From Zygnema cylindricum (Eukaryota; Streptophyta; Zygnematophyceae; Zygnematales; Zygnemataceae): a DNA stretch of 62,000 bases. Both the position numbers and the translations under genes were made by a program. Location: positions 1-62,000 of the forward strand of contig JBBHKE010000855.1 of assembly GCA_037447655.1 (NCBI GenBank), given 5' to 3'. The notes beneath the pieces were generated by a model. The model was given only the letters and a program-made list of their open reading frames with translations, ran no database searches and was not told the DNA's origin. Below, one piece after another: positions 47,450-58,395 of this stretch. Position 1 is the first letter of the stretch. Each line of letters begins with the position of its first letter.

Positions 47450-48270
47450 GCCACCCTTCAAATTTGCGCAACGTCTCATGTTAGTCTGATGTTACATTCG
47501 ACAAAATTTTGGCTAAAATATTGGCACTAGTAAAATTATATATTTGACGCGCGTTCTCCAAATTGGGTGCCCACATGCGTTATTTTCCAAACACTTTCTT
47601 ATTAAAAGAACCATACCCGGAATCGAGAATGTCCCTCCTTTTTCCATGTCTCCTTTCGTGAGCCTTTGCTAATTTGACTTTTGTCTTGTAATGGCATCTT
47701 CTCTTTCAATTTTTCAAAGTCATAGGTGCTAAGCGTCAATTTCTTGTAATCCCTTGGTTAAATTTCGATAAGAATCCCACGTATGGTTTGCAATTACCGC
47801 CACATCGTTTTAAAGGCAGGCAACTTTTCGCATTTTTTAACTGGTAATATTCTAAACCATTGGCAATATTCTAAACCGTTTCCCATTATTGAGAGCTAGG
47901 GCGAAGGGAAAAAAGAGGGAGAAAAGGAAAACTTATTTGGGTGCCATGCTACGAGGGGGGTGAGACTAAGAAGAAGGAAGGGAATGCCGGTAGTTGAGGG
48001 AGTAGAGTCGAGCTGGACAAGGACATAGAGTGGGGGTAATAGACTGAGTAAGAGCAGGAGACCGAGTGGGTGTATGAGAGGAAAGTGCGATAGGAGTGGG
48101 AGTGGAGGCAAACGTAAGGGTAGGAGTAGGAAAGGTTGTTGGAGCGTGAGTTAGAGTGCGACTATGGGAGCGAGCTTCCCACCTGCTCCATGGGCAAGCT
48201 AACAATAACGATAAATGTGGGAAACTATAATAGCTCGTTAGCTTGCATATGGCAACCTCTGTTTTTGAAA
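47450..48270. repeat. Duplicated segment R2, copy a
   Basis: Collinear, same-orientation similarity to 51270-52070, diverged by roughly a fifth to a quarter by eye. Shared phrases include ATGTTAGTCTGATGTTA, TTTTTCCATGTCTC, TTCAAAGTCAT and GCTCCATGGGCAAG. On the minus strand its lower part (47966-48180) reads as a further Thr/Pro/Ser-rich stretch, suggesting an ancient extra member of the secreted-protein family. Confidence 0.75.
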
Positions 48271-48369
48271 GCCTTAGTCTTCTCATTGGCTACTCACCGA
48301 GCTACTAACCTCTTGGAATTGATTTATACATACATCTGAGGACCTGCAAAAGTTTCATCTGTTGAGGGA

Positions 48370-50923
48370 CTCAAGCGCATGGTCACATAATGACTCCTCC
48401 AGATTCAACAAAATATACTTCATGAAAGAGAAGAAGGAGGTCTCCTCCCACTTTAAACACTTTCAGATTCGAAGTGAAAAAATGCACGACGAATAAGTTT
48501 TTGCCTTGAGATCTGATAACGGAGGAAAATACATATCTAATGAGTTCACAACCTACCTTGAGGAACACGACATCTCTCATCATTTCACAATTCCATATAA
48601 ACCAGAACATGATGGAGTGGCAGAATGGTTGAACCGAACTTTAACTCAAAGTACTTAGTTCATGATGGCCGATAAAGATGTAGATCCCGAATTCTGGGAA
48701 GATGTTCCCAATTGTGCATCTTATATCAAAAACAGACTAAAAACCAGGTCACTGATAGGCAAGACACCTTAAAGTGTGGTAGGCAACAAATCAATCTCTC
48801 GAAAGTTTTTGGTAGCAAATGTTTTCTTTTGGGTAATGCACCAGACTAGAAATCGGCTCCAAAAGAACTTCTATGAATCGTATTAAGCTACAATGATGAC
48901 TCCAAATGGCATAGAGTATGTTTGCCTAATAAACAGGGACTTCAGCTAGCTAGGAACATTCAAGTCAAAGAAGAAAGTCAGTTTGTGGATTTTTTGGTAG
49001 GAGAGAATAATAGAATAAATGTGAAAATCATATAAAGTTGATTCTTGACCAACCTTCCTTTCCCACTCCTACATCGCCAGTTTTTTCAACTTCATCACCT
49101 CCTCCATCCACCCAATAGCACCGAAACTTCAAACGAACCCTGTGGCACCTCCTCAACGACCTTGGAATCTTGTCTCCAACATTTCTAGCCTCAAATTTTT
49201 CGCGAGGGAAGAAGACAAAGCAACCGATTCAGAGGAGAACGGATCATGTATGCTCTTCCTGCGAGCTCAAGGGAACCCTTTACCATTCACGAAGCATTCT
49301 CGGTTGCCAAAAAGGAACAATGGATCTCTGCAACGACTAGAGGGTTATGAAGAAAAAGGGAAAAAAAATGTGGTCTGTAAATTGTTCAAATCTTAATATG
49401 GTCTCAAACAAGCTCCCGTCAATGGAATCTAAAATTGGATGAATTTGTAACAAATTTAGGATTCACTGTGATCAGCTCGGATGATTCAGTTTATGCTATG
49501 GAAGGAGAAAATGGGATCATATACATTGAGGCATACATGGATGATCAACTTTTGCTAAGTAAATCACTTGAGGAAATTAACAAAATAAAACTTACTCTGA
49601 ATTGTAAATTCGAGATGAAGTATCTGGGGGTGGTAAAGTATACTTTGAAGATCCAAGTTAAGAGAGATAGGAACAAGGGATTAATTTATTGAATTTAGAA
49701 GGAAGCAATTAGAATTATGCTTGAGAAGTTTGACATGAAAGATGTAAAGGGTAGTGCTACTCCAATGGAATTTAGACGGAAATTGGAAGAAAGAAACAGA
49801 TGGTGGCATTTTGATAGACGATTTCTTAGGGTCAAAGGAGATAAAATTTAGATTCCCTACAAATAGATAGTGGGGGCAGTCTCATCTATTTAATGAATTA
49901 TACTTGAACGGATGTCGTACTTGCACTAGGAGCCTTGAGCAAGAGTCTGTAGAATTCAAAAAAAATATGACTTTGAGTCTGTTAAGAGGGTCTTGATATA
50001 TCTTGTAGGGACTTGGCTTATGAAATTCTTTTGGAGGAGATGATTTCAAAATATAAGCTATAGGGGTATGCCCAGCAAACGCTCTAGTACTGGATATATT
50101 ATACAAATCGGAAGTAGAACATGTTGCTCAAGCAGCAAGCTTCAAAAGGTGACAGCTCAGTCAACCATGGAGGCAGAGTACATAGATGGGAGCTCAACTG
50201 TCAAAGAGCTCTTATGGGTAAAATCACTGCTACAGAACTTCATTTATTTAGACTCGGCCTCAAATACTGTAGTGTGATAATCAGGTTGCAATAGCAATTG
50301 CATCAAATTCCAATCATCATTTTAGAAGTAAACATATTGATATCAAACTGCATTTTGTCAATCAAAAAGTTATGGGAAAAATCCTTAAGTTGAGCTACTT
50401 ACCCAATGAGAAAATGGTGGCACACATGATAACTAACCCTCTACCTACACCCAAATTACAGTTTTGCAGAGAGGCGTTACAAAGGCGTGTGGATAGAGTG
50501 TGTAGTAGAGTCTAAGGGTTTTGGGGATTGTTGGTTTTTAAAAACCTTATTCCTCTCATTTCCTTAGATGTGAGAGGAGAGGAATATCACGACTTAGAAT
50601 AATTCGGGAATTTTTGGTTTAACATGAACCAGATTTAGAGTGACATAGACACAACAAAGAGAACGCCCAAAAATACACTCCCTGGACACGCGTTAGTACG
50701 CTGGAAAATTTGTTCTCGGATATTTGTGACGACTCGCACGGATTCCACATGGGATTTTGTTACCACGCGGCGGGACATCAACGGTGTTGAATAAGGGTTT
50801 AGACGGTGGACATATTTTTTTTTTAACTGAAATGCATCACAATTTGGACAAAGTGAGTTACTGTGTAATTCTCTAGAGAGGAGAGAAGTTGCATTGGTAT
50901 TCATCACTTAAACCCGACCAACA
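48370..50923 (+). mobile_element. Ty1/Copia LTR retrotransposon, 5'-truncated pseudogene
   Basis: Polyprotein fragments lie in order: integrase core (about 48395-48770; LRSDNGGKYISNEF, HHFTIPYKPEHDG), reverse transcriptase with the YMDDQLLLS catalytic box (about 49440-49690), and RNase H (about 50066-50510; GRS..STGY-like, STMEAEYID, then RSKHIDIKLHF). Many in-frame stops and several frame changes are present. Gag, protease and the 5' LTR were not found, so this is a defective, old copy. A candidate 3' LTR follows. Confidence 0.9.
50529..50923 (+). repeat. Candidate 3' LTR of the Copia element
   Basis: Begins TGTTGG just after a GGGTTTTGGGGAT purine tract and ends CCAACA, giving the inverted TG...CA ends normal for Copia LTRs, about 395 bp. 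Its last 100 bp also occur at 52685-52792, but as part of a longer duplication. Confidence 0.55.
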
Positions 50924-51220
50924 AAACAAGCAACATTTTTCACCTACTTTATTGATTCGAAGGCATTGGCTGTTTGTGGAATCTCGTGGAGTTTCTCTTT
51001 GATCAACATACCTTCATTGTTGTGTGGAACATTTGGATCTTGACTTCCTAAAAACCAAACTGTTCATTTTTAAAATTTTTTTATATATGATCGGTTGAAA
51101 ATAACGTAGTCAACGGTATCCAATATTTTCTGAAAGAAAATGAGGGAAATTTGGACACGTGCGAGTATTCGGCAACTTTCTATCAACAACTTTCGGTTTC
51201 CTTCCCTTAGTTGCGCAAGT
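50825..51220. repeat. Duplicated segment R3, copy a
   Basis: Same orientation as 52685-53065. Shared phrases include CGACCAACAAAACAAG, GCATTGGCTGTTTGTGGAAT, AAAATAACGTAGTCAACGG and AACAA-TTTCGGTTTCC. The match spans the LTR end and the sequence beyond it, so it is a segmental duplication rather than two independent insertions. Confidence 0.8.
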
Positions 51221-51269
51221 TGATTAGATGCACGCCTTACATTGATTTAGGTTATTGTGCAACTTCCAA

Positions 51270-52070
51270 TGTTAGTCTGATGTTAGAATCAACGAACATT
51301 TGTCAATTTTTTTGGCATTAGAATATAAAGTTATTTGATGCGTGTTCTTCAAATTGGTTTTTCTCACATTTGTTATTTTCTAAACTTTTTCCTGTAAAAA
51401 ATCATCACAGCCGAAATTGAGACATGTCTCTCTTTTTTCCATGTCTCTTTTCTTGAGCTTTTTCGTCCTTGTATTTTGTCTTTTTATGTCATCGTCTTTT
51501 TCAACTCTTCAAAGTCATGGGCGCTAAGCATAAATTGCTTGCGATCCCTATTTCAAGTTTGACAAGAGTCCTACTTTGATTTGAAATTATCGCCACATCC
51601 TTCTAAAGGAAAGCGAATTTCCGTATTTTTTTATCGGCGATATTCCAAACCCTTCCAGTTCTTGAGAGCATGGGCAAAGAGAAATAAATGTTGAACAAAG
51701 AGAACTTATTTTTGTGCCACACTAGGAGGGATTCAATCTTAAAAGGGTGAAGGATTGCGGGTAGTTGAGCGAGTAGGAGTTGGAGCTGGATTGGGACATA
51801 TAGTGGGATGGATTGGGACATAGAGTGGGTTTTGTGGACAGAGTAACAGTATGGGAAGGAGTGGGTGTAAGAGAGGGAAGTGGAATAGGAGGGGTAGTGG
51901 AGGGACATGTAAAGGTAGGAGTAGAGAGGGTGTTGGAGAGTGAGCTGGACTACCGCTGTTTGAGCAAGATCCCTACTTGCTCCATGGGCAAGATAAAGAT
52001 AACAGAAAATATGGGAAACTGGCATAGCTCGTTAGCCTGCATATGGCGGAGGGTTCGAGCTTCATCATGG
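51270..52070. repeat. Duplicated segment R2, copy b
   Basis: Partner of 47450-48270 (same orientation). The Pro/Thr-like reading on the minus strand is here broken by frameshifts and stops, so this copy cannot encode the repeat protein. Confidence 0.75.
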
Positions 52071-52684
52071 AAATGTGTCTTTTCGCGTGTTTTACCTTTT
52101 GACTTGAAATTTGTAAACGTTAAAGAATTTTGAAAATTGTCCTTAACTTTGTTTTCGTATAACTCCGTTATATATTTGGCATCGATACTGAAGTCGAAAT
52201 GAAAGCCCCCTTTGTTTTTTTACTTTTCGTCATATTCGTTGGGGTACGTTTCTTTTTATTACGCACCACCATTTTTTCAAAGTATGTTCTTATCGTGTCC
52301 TTACACGTTGGGTTTAATACTGGTCTAGTTTGGCGCTCACCTTTAGCGCCCATATAAGTTTTTGAATTTGAGTTGTTCTCGATGCACCCTTACGGTAAGA
52401 TAGGCTTCACCAAATGATCATGTTCTCTTAGAGCTTCCTCTATATTATTAACTTGAATATAGACCTTTTTACACGACTCTCGAATTTGGTGTGCCATTGC
52501 TACAATTCTTGATTCTTGCTTGTAGCTTCTACTTCCACACCTCCTTAATCAAAAACACGAGTATAAACAGAGGGATTTTCCTCGGGATATATAAAAAGCA
52601 CACACATGCAATCTCTAAATATTTGTAGAAGATGAAATGTTTACTTCTTGGCAAAACCTCGGGCAAAATGGGATTTTTTTGTGG
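52071..52684. other. Spacer between R2b and R3b
   Basis: No recognised gene. Short open stretches on the minus strand (52168-52353) are lysine-rich and unassigned; they could be worn retroelement sequence. Confidence 0.35.
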
Positions 52685-53065
52685 TTGAAATACGTCGCAC
52701 TTTGGACAAAGAGAGTAAATCAGAGTATGAAGCTATTCTTTGGAGAGGAGATTAAAGTTACGCTGGTTATCATCACTTAACCTCGACCAACAAAACAAGG
52801 AGTATACTTCAACTACTTTATCTATTCGAATGCATTGGCTGTTTGTGGAATCATGTGGAGTTCCTTTTCGATCAATGTACGTTACTTGCTGTTAGCGGAA
52901 CATCTGGATATTGACTTTCTAAAGACCAAACTATTCATTTCTTATTTTTTGAAAATAACGTAGTCAACGGTATCCATCATTTTTTGAAAAAATATGGGGG
53001 AAATTCGGATACGTGCGAATATTCAGCAACGTTCCTTCAACAAATTTCGGTTTCCATCTCTACGT
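52685..53065. repeat. Duplicated segment R3, copy b
   Basis: Partner of 50825-51220, including the final ~105 bp of the candidate Copia LTR (CCAACA end at 52792). Confidence 0.8.
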
Positions 53066-53990
53066 TGCGGAACATGTGAAGCAAATCAACATAAATAAAA
53101 CCACTAACATAAATGAAAGGGATAAAAACAATTGTGTAAGGTTTTTCCACACATGACACAAGTGCAACGCCATTCCATCGGTTAATCACGTTGTTGAATA
53201 AAAAAGTGTTGAAACACATTGTAAAATATACACAATATAATCCAAATTTGCAATACATTCCGTTGTTTGAAAGGATTTTGTACGTACATTTAAAAAACAC
53301 ACAACGAAATTTTTGGTATAACGCTTAAGAAGAAAAAATGCTACACTAACAGGACAATCAACTTTTAAGTATTTTCGTACCAATCCATTAACCTACCTAA
53401 AAGTATTGTTTTATTTATTGCCAAGAACCTACTGAACATGTGAAAGCGAAAAGAAAAGAAATGCACAGAGGCCCAAAGTACGGAATGATCATCTTTGTAA
53501 ATGATGCATCATTTCACAAATGCGAGGAAAATGAGAGATAATATTGAGAAACGAATGTTAAAGAGGGGCTGAAATCTGTGGAGGAAAAAAACCATATCGA
53601 AAAATAAACAAAAATAGTAGTAAATATACTTACGAGTTTTCTACAATTCTAATAACTTCCAAATTTTGGATTTCCATTAACTATCCAAAAAACCCTAGAT
53701 GAAATTTGATTCTCCTTTCAGTTTTGGTACCAATTTGTATGAGAAAAAAAGAAAATTCAAGATGTACTTTGGAAATGTCCTTTTTCCCTGCAAATGAAAC
53801 AAGAAAATAAACACATCAACAAAAAGGAAGAAAACATAAAATTAAATTTTTGGTGTTATAATTTTAAGACGAAGCCTTTGATATACTTCGCAAGATCAAT
53901 CCAAAAGGAAAGGTGAAAGAGGGAGATTTGTTGACATCACCTTATAATCGCTGATGTAAACATTTTTAAATCTACCCAAATATCTTCAAT
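53066..53990. other. Gene-free spacer
   Basis: AT-rich sequence without recognised coding content, tandem structure or RNA gene. Confidence 0.45.
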
Positions 53991-53991
53991 G

Positions 53992-55161
53992 ATGGGAGGC
54001 GCTATGTTCCTCTGCAGAAAAAAAAAAAAATAAAACGGAAAATATTATCCGAGAAAAGGAGGGGGAGTAGAGAGGGACAGAGGGAGAGAGGGAGAGAGGG
54101 AGAGAGGGAGAGAGCGAGAGAGGGAGAAAGGGAGAGAGATAGAGGGAGAAAGGGAGAGAGAGAGGGAGAAAAGGAGAGAGCAAACAGAGAAAAAGGAGAG
54201 TGAGTAACAGAGAAGGCTTACTTGGAGGAGCCGAGGTAGGTGGATTGGTAAAAGGAGAGGGAACGCGAACAGGAGTGGGAGTAGTAGGGGCGGGAGTGGG
54301 AGTGGGAGTGGGAGTGGGAGTGGGAGTGGGAGTGGGAGTGGGACTGGGCATGGGCGTGGGAGTGGGAGTGAGCGGGAATGGGTGGGAGGGAGGCGTGGCG
54401 GGCGGGCGTGGCGGGCGGGCGGGAGGAGGGAGGGAGGGAGTGGTGGGAGTGGGAGGGGGAGTGGGAGTGGGAGGGGGAGTGGGAGGAGGGGGGGGAGTGG
54501 GAGGGGTGGGAGTGGGAGTAGGGAGTGGGAGTGGGAGTGGGAGTGGGAGTGGGAGTGGGAGTGGGAGTGGGAGTGGGAGTGGGAGGCGGTTTGGGAGTGT
54601 GGGAAGGATGAGGCCGACGAATGGAGTGAGGATTTTTGGAATGAGACGGATTAGTAATAAGTGGCCCTACACACATAAAGTCACAAGAACTAAGAGGAAA
54701 TAGAAGAAACAAATTTCAATGGTGCAACACTAAACCTACGTTGTAACACCAAAACTAATTAATAGGCAAAGAAATTTTTTCATATAAGGTATAAGGTTAA
54801 AACCGAACCTTCGATTTTCGGGATGTGAGGGATTTCACATTTCCCAAATTTTCCTCGAAATTTACAAGGATCGAATTTTCCCAATACTCCAAACTTTTGA
54901 CCTTCGATAGACGAAAAACATTTTAATCTTGTTAGTCATACAAACAAAATATTAAGAAAGGGTATAAAAAAATCATGAAAGAATAGTTAAACAAAAAAAA
55001 AAAAAGTTATGAACAAAAGAAATGTCCTTATTACCACGATCGACAGTTTTTTCGCTTCCTTTTCTGTAGCTTTCACAAAAACACGAAGGAAATATCGAAA
55101 GGAGCATAAAAGATAATAAAATCGAAGGCCGTAAATTTTTTGAGGAGTTTTGTGTGGCCAT
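53992..55161 (-). CDS. Secreted Pro/Thr/His/Ser-repeat protein gene, copy B
   Basis: Exon 1 is 55161-55035: MATQNSSKNLRPS, hydrophobic core ILLSFMLLSIFPSCF, tail ending EKTVDRG, donor CGTG|GTAATA. Exon 2 starts at 54666 (acceptor GTGTGTAG) and joins in phase: PLITNPSHSKNPHSIRRP, then Pro-Thr repeats. An imperfection in the hexamer changes the reading to Ser-His repeats further down. At 54222 the frame meets AAGTAAGC, which is both a Lys-stop and a good donor (AA|GTAAGC). A strong acceptor (T-run then CTGCAG) lies at 54002, giving a three-codon last exon ending TAG at 53992-53994. Length is about 191-193 aa either way. A secreted wall or matrix protein is likely. An upstream in-frame ATG at 55176 exists, but the MATQNSSK start is shared with copy A. 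Confidence 0.55.
54056..54200. repeat. GGGAGAGA purine tract
   Basis: About 145 bp of GAGGGAGA-type units inside the predicted last intron of the copy-B gene. Confidence 0.9.
54283..54585. repeat. (GGGAGT)n arrays, copy B
   Basis: Two hexamer arrays (54283-54375 and about 54520-54585) separated by GGCGGGCG- and GGGAGGGGGA-rich sequence. They encode the repeat part of the copy-B protein on the minus strand. Strong G-quadruplex potential on the plus strand. Confidence 0.95.
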
Positions 55162-55486
55162 CTTTTTTTTTGTCAAGTTTCAATTTTTGAGAATCAGATT
55201 TCCTGGATTAGATATCTCAATCGGATGAAACTGACTAAATAGAGGGAGTTGGGTCCTTTATTGTTTTGCAAGAATTTGCAAGAATTAAGTAAATCAGGTC
55301 AAGTCGGTGAATTCTGCTGAAATTAGATTCCAATTGTGAATGAACCAGGATGAAATTGAGTCACGAGACACTGAAAATAAGTAAATCACAATGCCTCTCA
55401 ATATTTTTTAACCACTACCAGCTTTTCTGTTTATAGGTTTTGCGTGGACCACTCAGAATGCCGTTTAGGTCTTCTTTTTGTCTGAC

Positions 55487-55760
55487 TCTCGGAGAAGTCT
55501 ACTATGCCGCATAACACTCTTAGATCGGACGCTCCATGCATTTTCAGATCAGCGGTTGTATCGATTTGGGAGATTTGGCGCGCTTTGAACTGTCGACGAA
55601 ATAGATTTAACCGAACGGCCGGCAGAAGTTACGGACGTCCACGCGCCTGGGTACGGCTGTTTCGACTTATCCGGTTTTGTGTACGGCATGGCAAATCTCG
55701 TATTGTCAATTTGTGATTTAGCGTCGAGCGAGTCGATCACACCGTACGATCATGAAAAAC
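55487..55760. promoter_or_regulatory. Conserved block upstream of Pro/Thr gene, copy B
   Basis: Partner of 46640-46925, at the same position relative to its gene (about 340-600 bp before the ATG). Contains ATCGGACGCTCCATGCAT and GGTACGGCTGTTTCGACTT, unchanged between copies. Confidence 0.5.
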
Positions 55761-56168
55761 AAAGGTACAGTACGATACAAGGTAAAGTGCAATTAATGTG
55801 CAAATAACTGTTGTACCACCGTATAATACTCGTACTGTGAAACAAACAAACAAAAAATAGTTTTCCAACTGCTTCCGTACATAAACATAAAGTTAAAATC
55901 TTTTCAACTCTCCCACTCGAGTTTAGTGCGGTACCGATTTCACTTGATGTTTCAAATACGAAACATCGTTTCACATTCCGAAAAGACTTCCTCGTGCTGT
56001 CCTTTTCGTCATAGAAGTAATTCGTACCTTGGTCACCATTTCGAATATTCGTGATATCGTGGTCAGACTTCCGGTGAAATTTTGGAATTTAACAAGCGGC
56101 ATTTCAATTGGACCATGCCGCGTCACATTGAATTGCGTCGACGGCGGACTAACACCTGTGGTTGTATT
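55761..56168. other. Spacer without recognised features
   Basis: No coding signal. Only GTACAGTACGATAC-type words resemble the corresponding flank near 47050. Confidence 0.4.
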
Positions 56169-56532
56169 CATAGTTCAAAAGTAGGTGACCGTACGCCCAT
56201 ACAATATGCCTATTGTATGCAAAACATACAATATGGCCTTAAGACCCATATTGTATTGGCCGCAAAATGAAATAAAATAGTAAAAGGATTGAGTTGCACA
56301 TGGATCGATAGAGAATTAAACGTCATGTCTAAATTTGAAAAAAAAATCGGACAAAAAAATCTTTTTCTGTGAGTTTTGAGCGACTTTCTATTTAAACCGT
56401 CAGATTCGGACGATCTGACGGTCGATGATGAAAGTAGCGATCTAAGAAGATCACATGGAAAGCCCGGAACACAACTTACGCTAAAGGCGGCCTGCAAAAG
56501 GCCTACCAAAAAACGCCTACTTTTGAACTATG
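56169..56532. mobile_element. MITE with CATAGTTCAAAAGTAGG inverted ends
   Basis: The left CATAGTTCAAAAGTAGG and right CCTACTTTTGAACTATG ends are perfect complements; the element is about 364 bp. Subterminal palindromes around ACAATATG-CATATTGT occur at 56200-56255. The ends differ from the CACCGCCAATCG family, so this is a second MITE family, with no transposase. Confidence 0.8.
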
Positions 56533-57217
56533 TTGTGTAGTGAAGACGCGCTATTAAGGACATACGATTAGATCATGGAAAGATTTGTTCGTGCGATCCT
56601 AATTTGTTGACGTCACTGGAAATGTAGCGGACAGCTGTCAGACGACGAGCTTAAGAGACAAATATCAGTCCGTATTGGCCTTCGGATACTGCCAGTTTGT
56701 TCAGCTTCTTGTCAGATTCTGTTTCTAAAATATTTTTCGATTTACAGAGGCAATGCTGAATAAGGGAAGGATACGAATCTGTACCATTTGCACTAAAAAA
56801 CAAAGACTCCGGCATATCATCAGTGATTGTAGCATTTCCGATGTGGTAATTCTAACATTCCTTTGAGATCATACGATGTCAAAATTAAATCTGGGCCGTC
56901 GAAATCCAGCGTTGCTAATTCCTGCGCCTTTGGAGTTCGACACTCGACCTTCACCAGCAGTTGAATCTACACTGTTGAACGGGAAAACCGACGAACCCTA
57001 CGTGTCATTCAGGATTTATAGTACGCCGCTTGTCAGAGAAGAGTGTACGAAACACTGGTAGGTCGTACGTTTGATTGTAGCCTCGTTGGATGGATAAGTG
57101 AAGAAGTCCTATTTTTTTGAAACTGCCTCCAAACGCGGGCAGATAAAAGTAGGTGTAACTTGGAAAATGGCAGTCGAAAAGAATACGACGGTCACTGTAG
57201 TCTTATTAGTTTTTAGT
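56533..57217. other. Gene-free stretch
   Basis: A 61-codon open stretch at 56876-57061 (plus) has fairly normal composition but no recognisable family and no splice partners; I leave it uncalled. Confidence 0.35.
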
Positions 57218-57557
57218 AGTGTTGGGTATCGAGGACCTTTTGCCGATATTCGATATATATATCGAATTTCAGGTACCCAATAATCGATATATCTTCGATA
57301 TATCGAAAACCAAATCATCGCAATATATCGCCAATATATCGAGGAATTAATTTTTATTTTTATTTTTCCCCTATTCCCCGTGGAGAGCGCCCGAGAGAGG
57401 GTTCCGTACGATTTTCCGTACTATTACTGTACGGACACCCAGTTTGCGATAGTTTATGTTGGTCCCGGTACGATATATCGAAGAATCTGCTCGATCGATA
57501 TTCGATATATCGAATATCGAAATAATCGCGATATGAATTTATCCGATACCCAACACT
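57218..57557. mobile_element. Palindromic GATATATCG element with AGTGTTGGGTATCG ends
   Basis: The left AGTGTTGGGTATCG and right CGATACCCAACACT ends are perfect inverted repeats; the element is about 340 bp. The interior has dense nested CGATATATCG palindromes. It shares GTACGGACACCC and TTGGTCCCGG words, in inverse orientation, with the 18724 and 26549 elements, so it is probably a diverged relative. Confidence 0.8.
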
Positions 57558-57759
57558 ACACCTTGAATCGTTATTAGCGTATAGAAATGATTAGTGTAAA
57601 GAAAAAATTAGCGTCATTCATTCTAATTTAGTGCCAGGAGACGTGGCATATTATGGTCCACGTCCTTAAATAGTGTAGTTTATTATATTTAAGGTATCAA
57701 TGTCAAAATTTTGGGGTGCCGATATAGCGTACATAAGGCTAATAACGATTCGCGGTGTA
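57557..57759. mobile_element. TA-flanked MITE directly abutting the palindromic element
   Basis: TACACCTTGAATCGTTATTA on the left and TAATAACGATTCGCGGTGTA on the right, about 200 bp. Its left TA coincides with the last base of the neighbouring element's inverted end. Confidence 0.8.
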
Positions 57760-58180
57760 GTTATTACTAACCACTTAATGGTCAAGAACACATAGAAAGC
57801 TCGCAAAAGTTTTTTGCTGACCATTTCATTGACAAGTCTGGAAATTTTGTAAGTACTTTTTTTTTGTTTTAGAGCGCTCCAGGGTAGAAGAAGCTACGGT
57901 ACAGTAATTTCAAGCTGTACACCGCCCGTCTTCTTTAGATCTGGTTCTATGAGCGTTAAGCCGTTAACATTACAATAAATACATTTTCCTGCAACTCACA
58001 GCGCAGTGCATTTATTATAGAATCACTAACAGTAATTTACTAATTTACGATTTCGGGTGCAAAAAAGTGAAAAACACTCGTTTGAATTTAGAGTGGTTAA
58101 CTCTAACAATGTTGGGCGGTGACGCGGTGTCCTTACCGCGGCCAGAATATTCAAAGAAGATGGAGTTATGGACCGTACAC

Positions 58181-58395
58181 TACACCGCCAATCGCTATTA
58201 GCGTAGAAGTTTCTTTAGCGTATACGAAAAATTACAGTGGTGTACGCTAATTAAGAATTTGAAAATTTTGAAAGAAATCGTCTACTCTAATTAGAAATTT
58301 GTGTTTTTTTAAATAGTACGGATAATTATATTTGAGAATAAAAAAAAAAGCGGGACGGAATTAGCGTACACCACGCTAATAGCGATTGGCGGTGT
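58181..58395. mobile_element. TA-flanked MITE, short deletion derivative
   Basis: Ends are the same as the 18015 copy (CACCGCCAATCGCTATTA / TAATAGCGATTGGCGGTG), and subterminal sequence matches on both sides (GAATTTGAAAATTTTGAAA; GCGGGACGGAATTAGCGTAC). The length is 215 bp versus about 550 bp, so one copy arose by internal deletion or insertion. Confidence 0.85.

Noticed and set aside
47450-52070. R2a and R2b as the two LTRs of the Copia element
   Set aside because: They are strongly diverged, lack TG...CA ends, and R2b lies beyond a better LTR candidate at 50529-50923; a segmental duplication explains them better.
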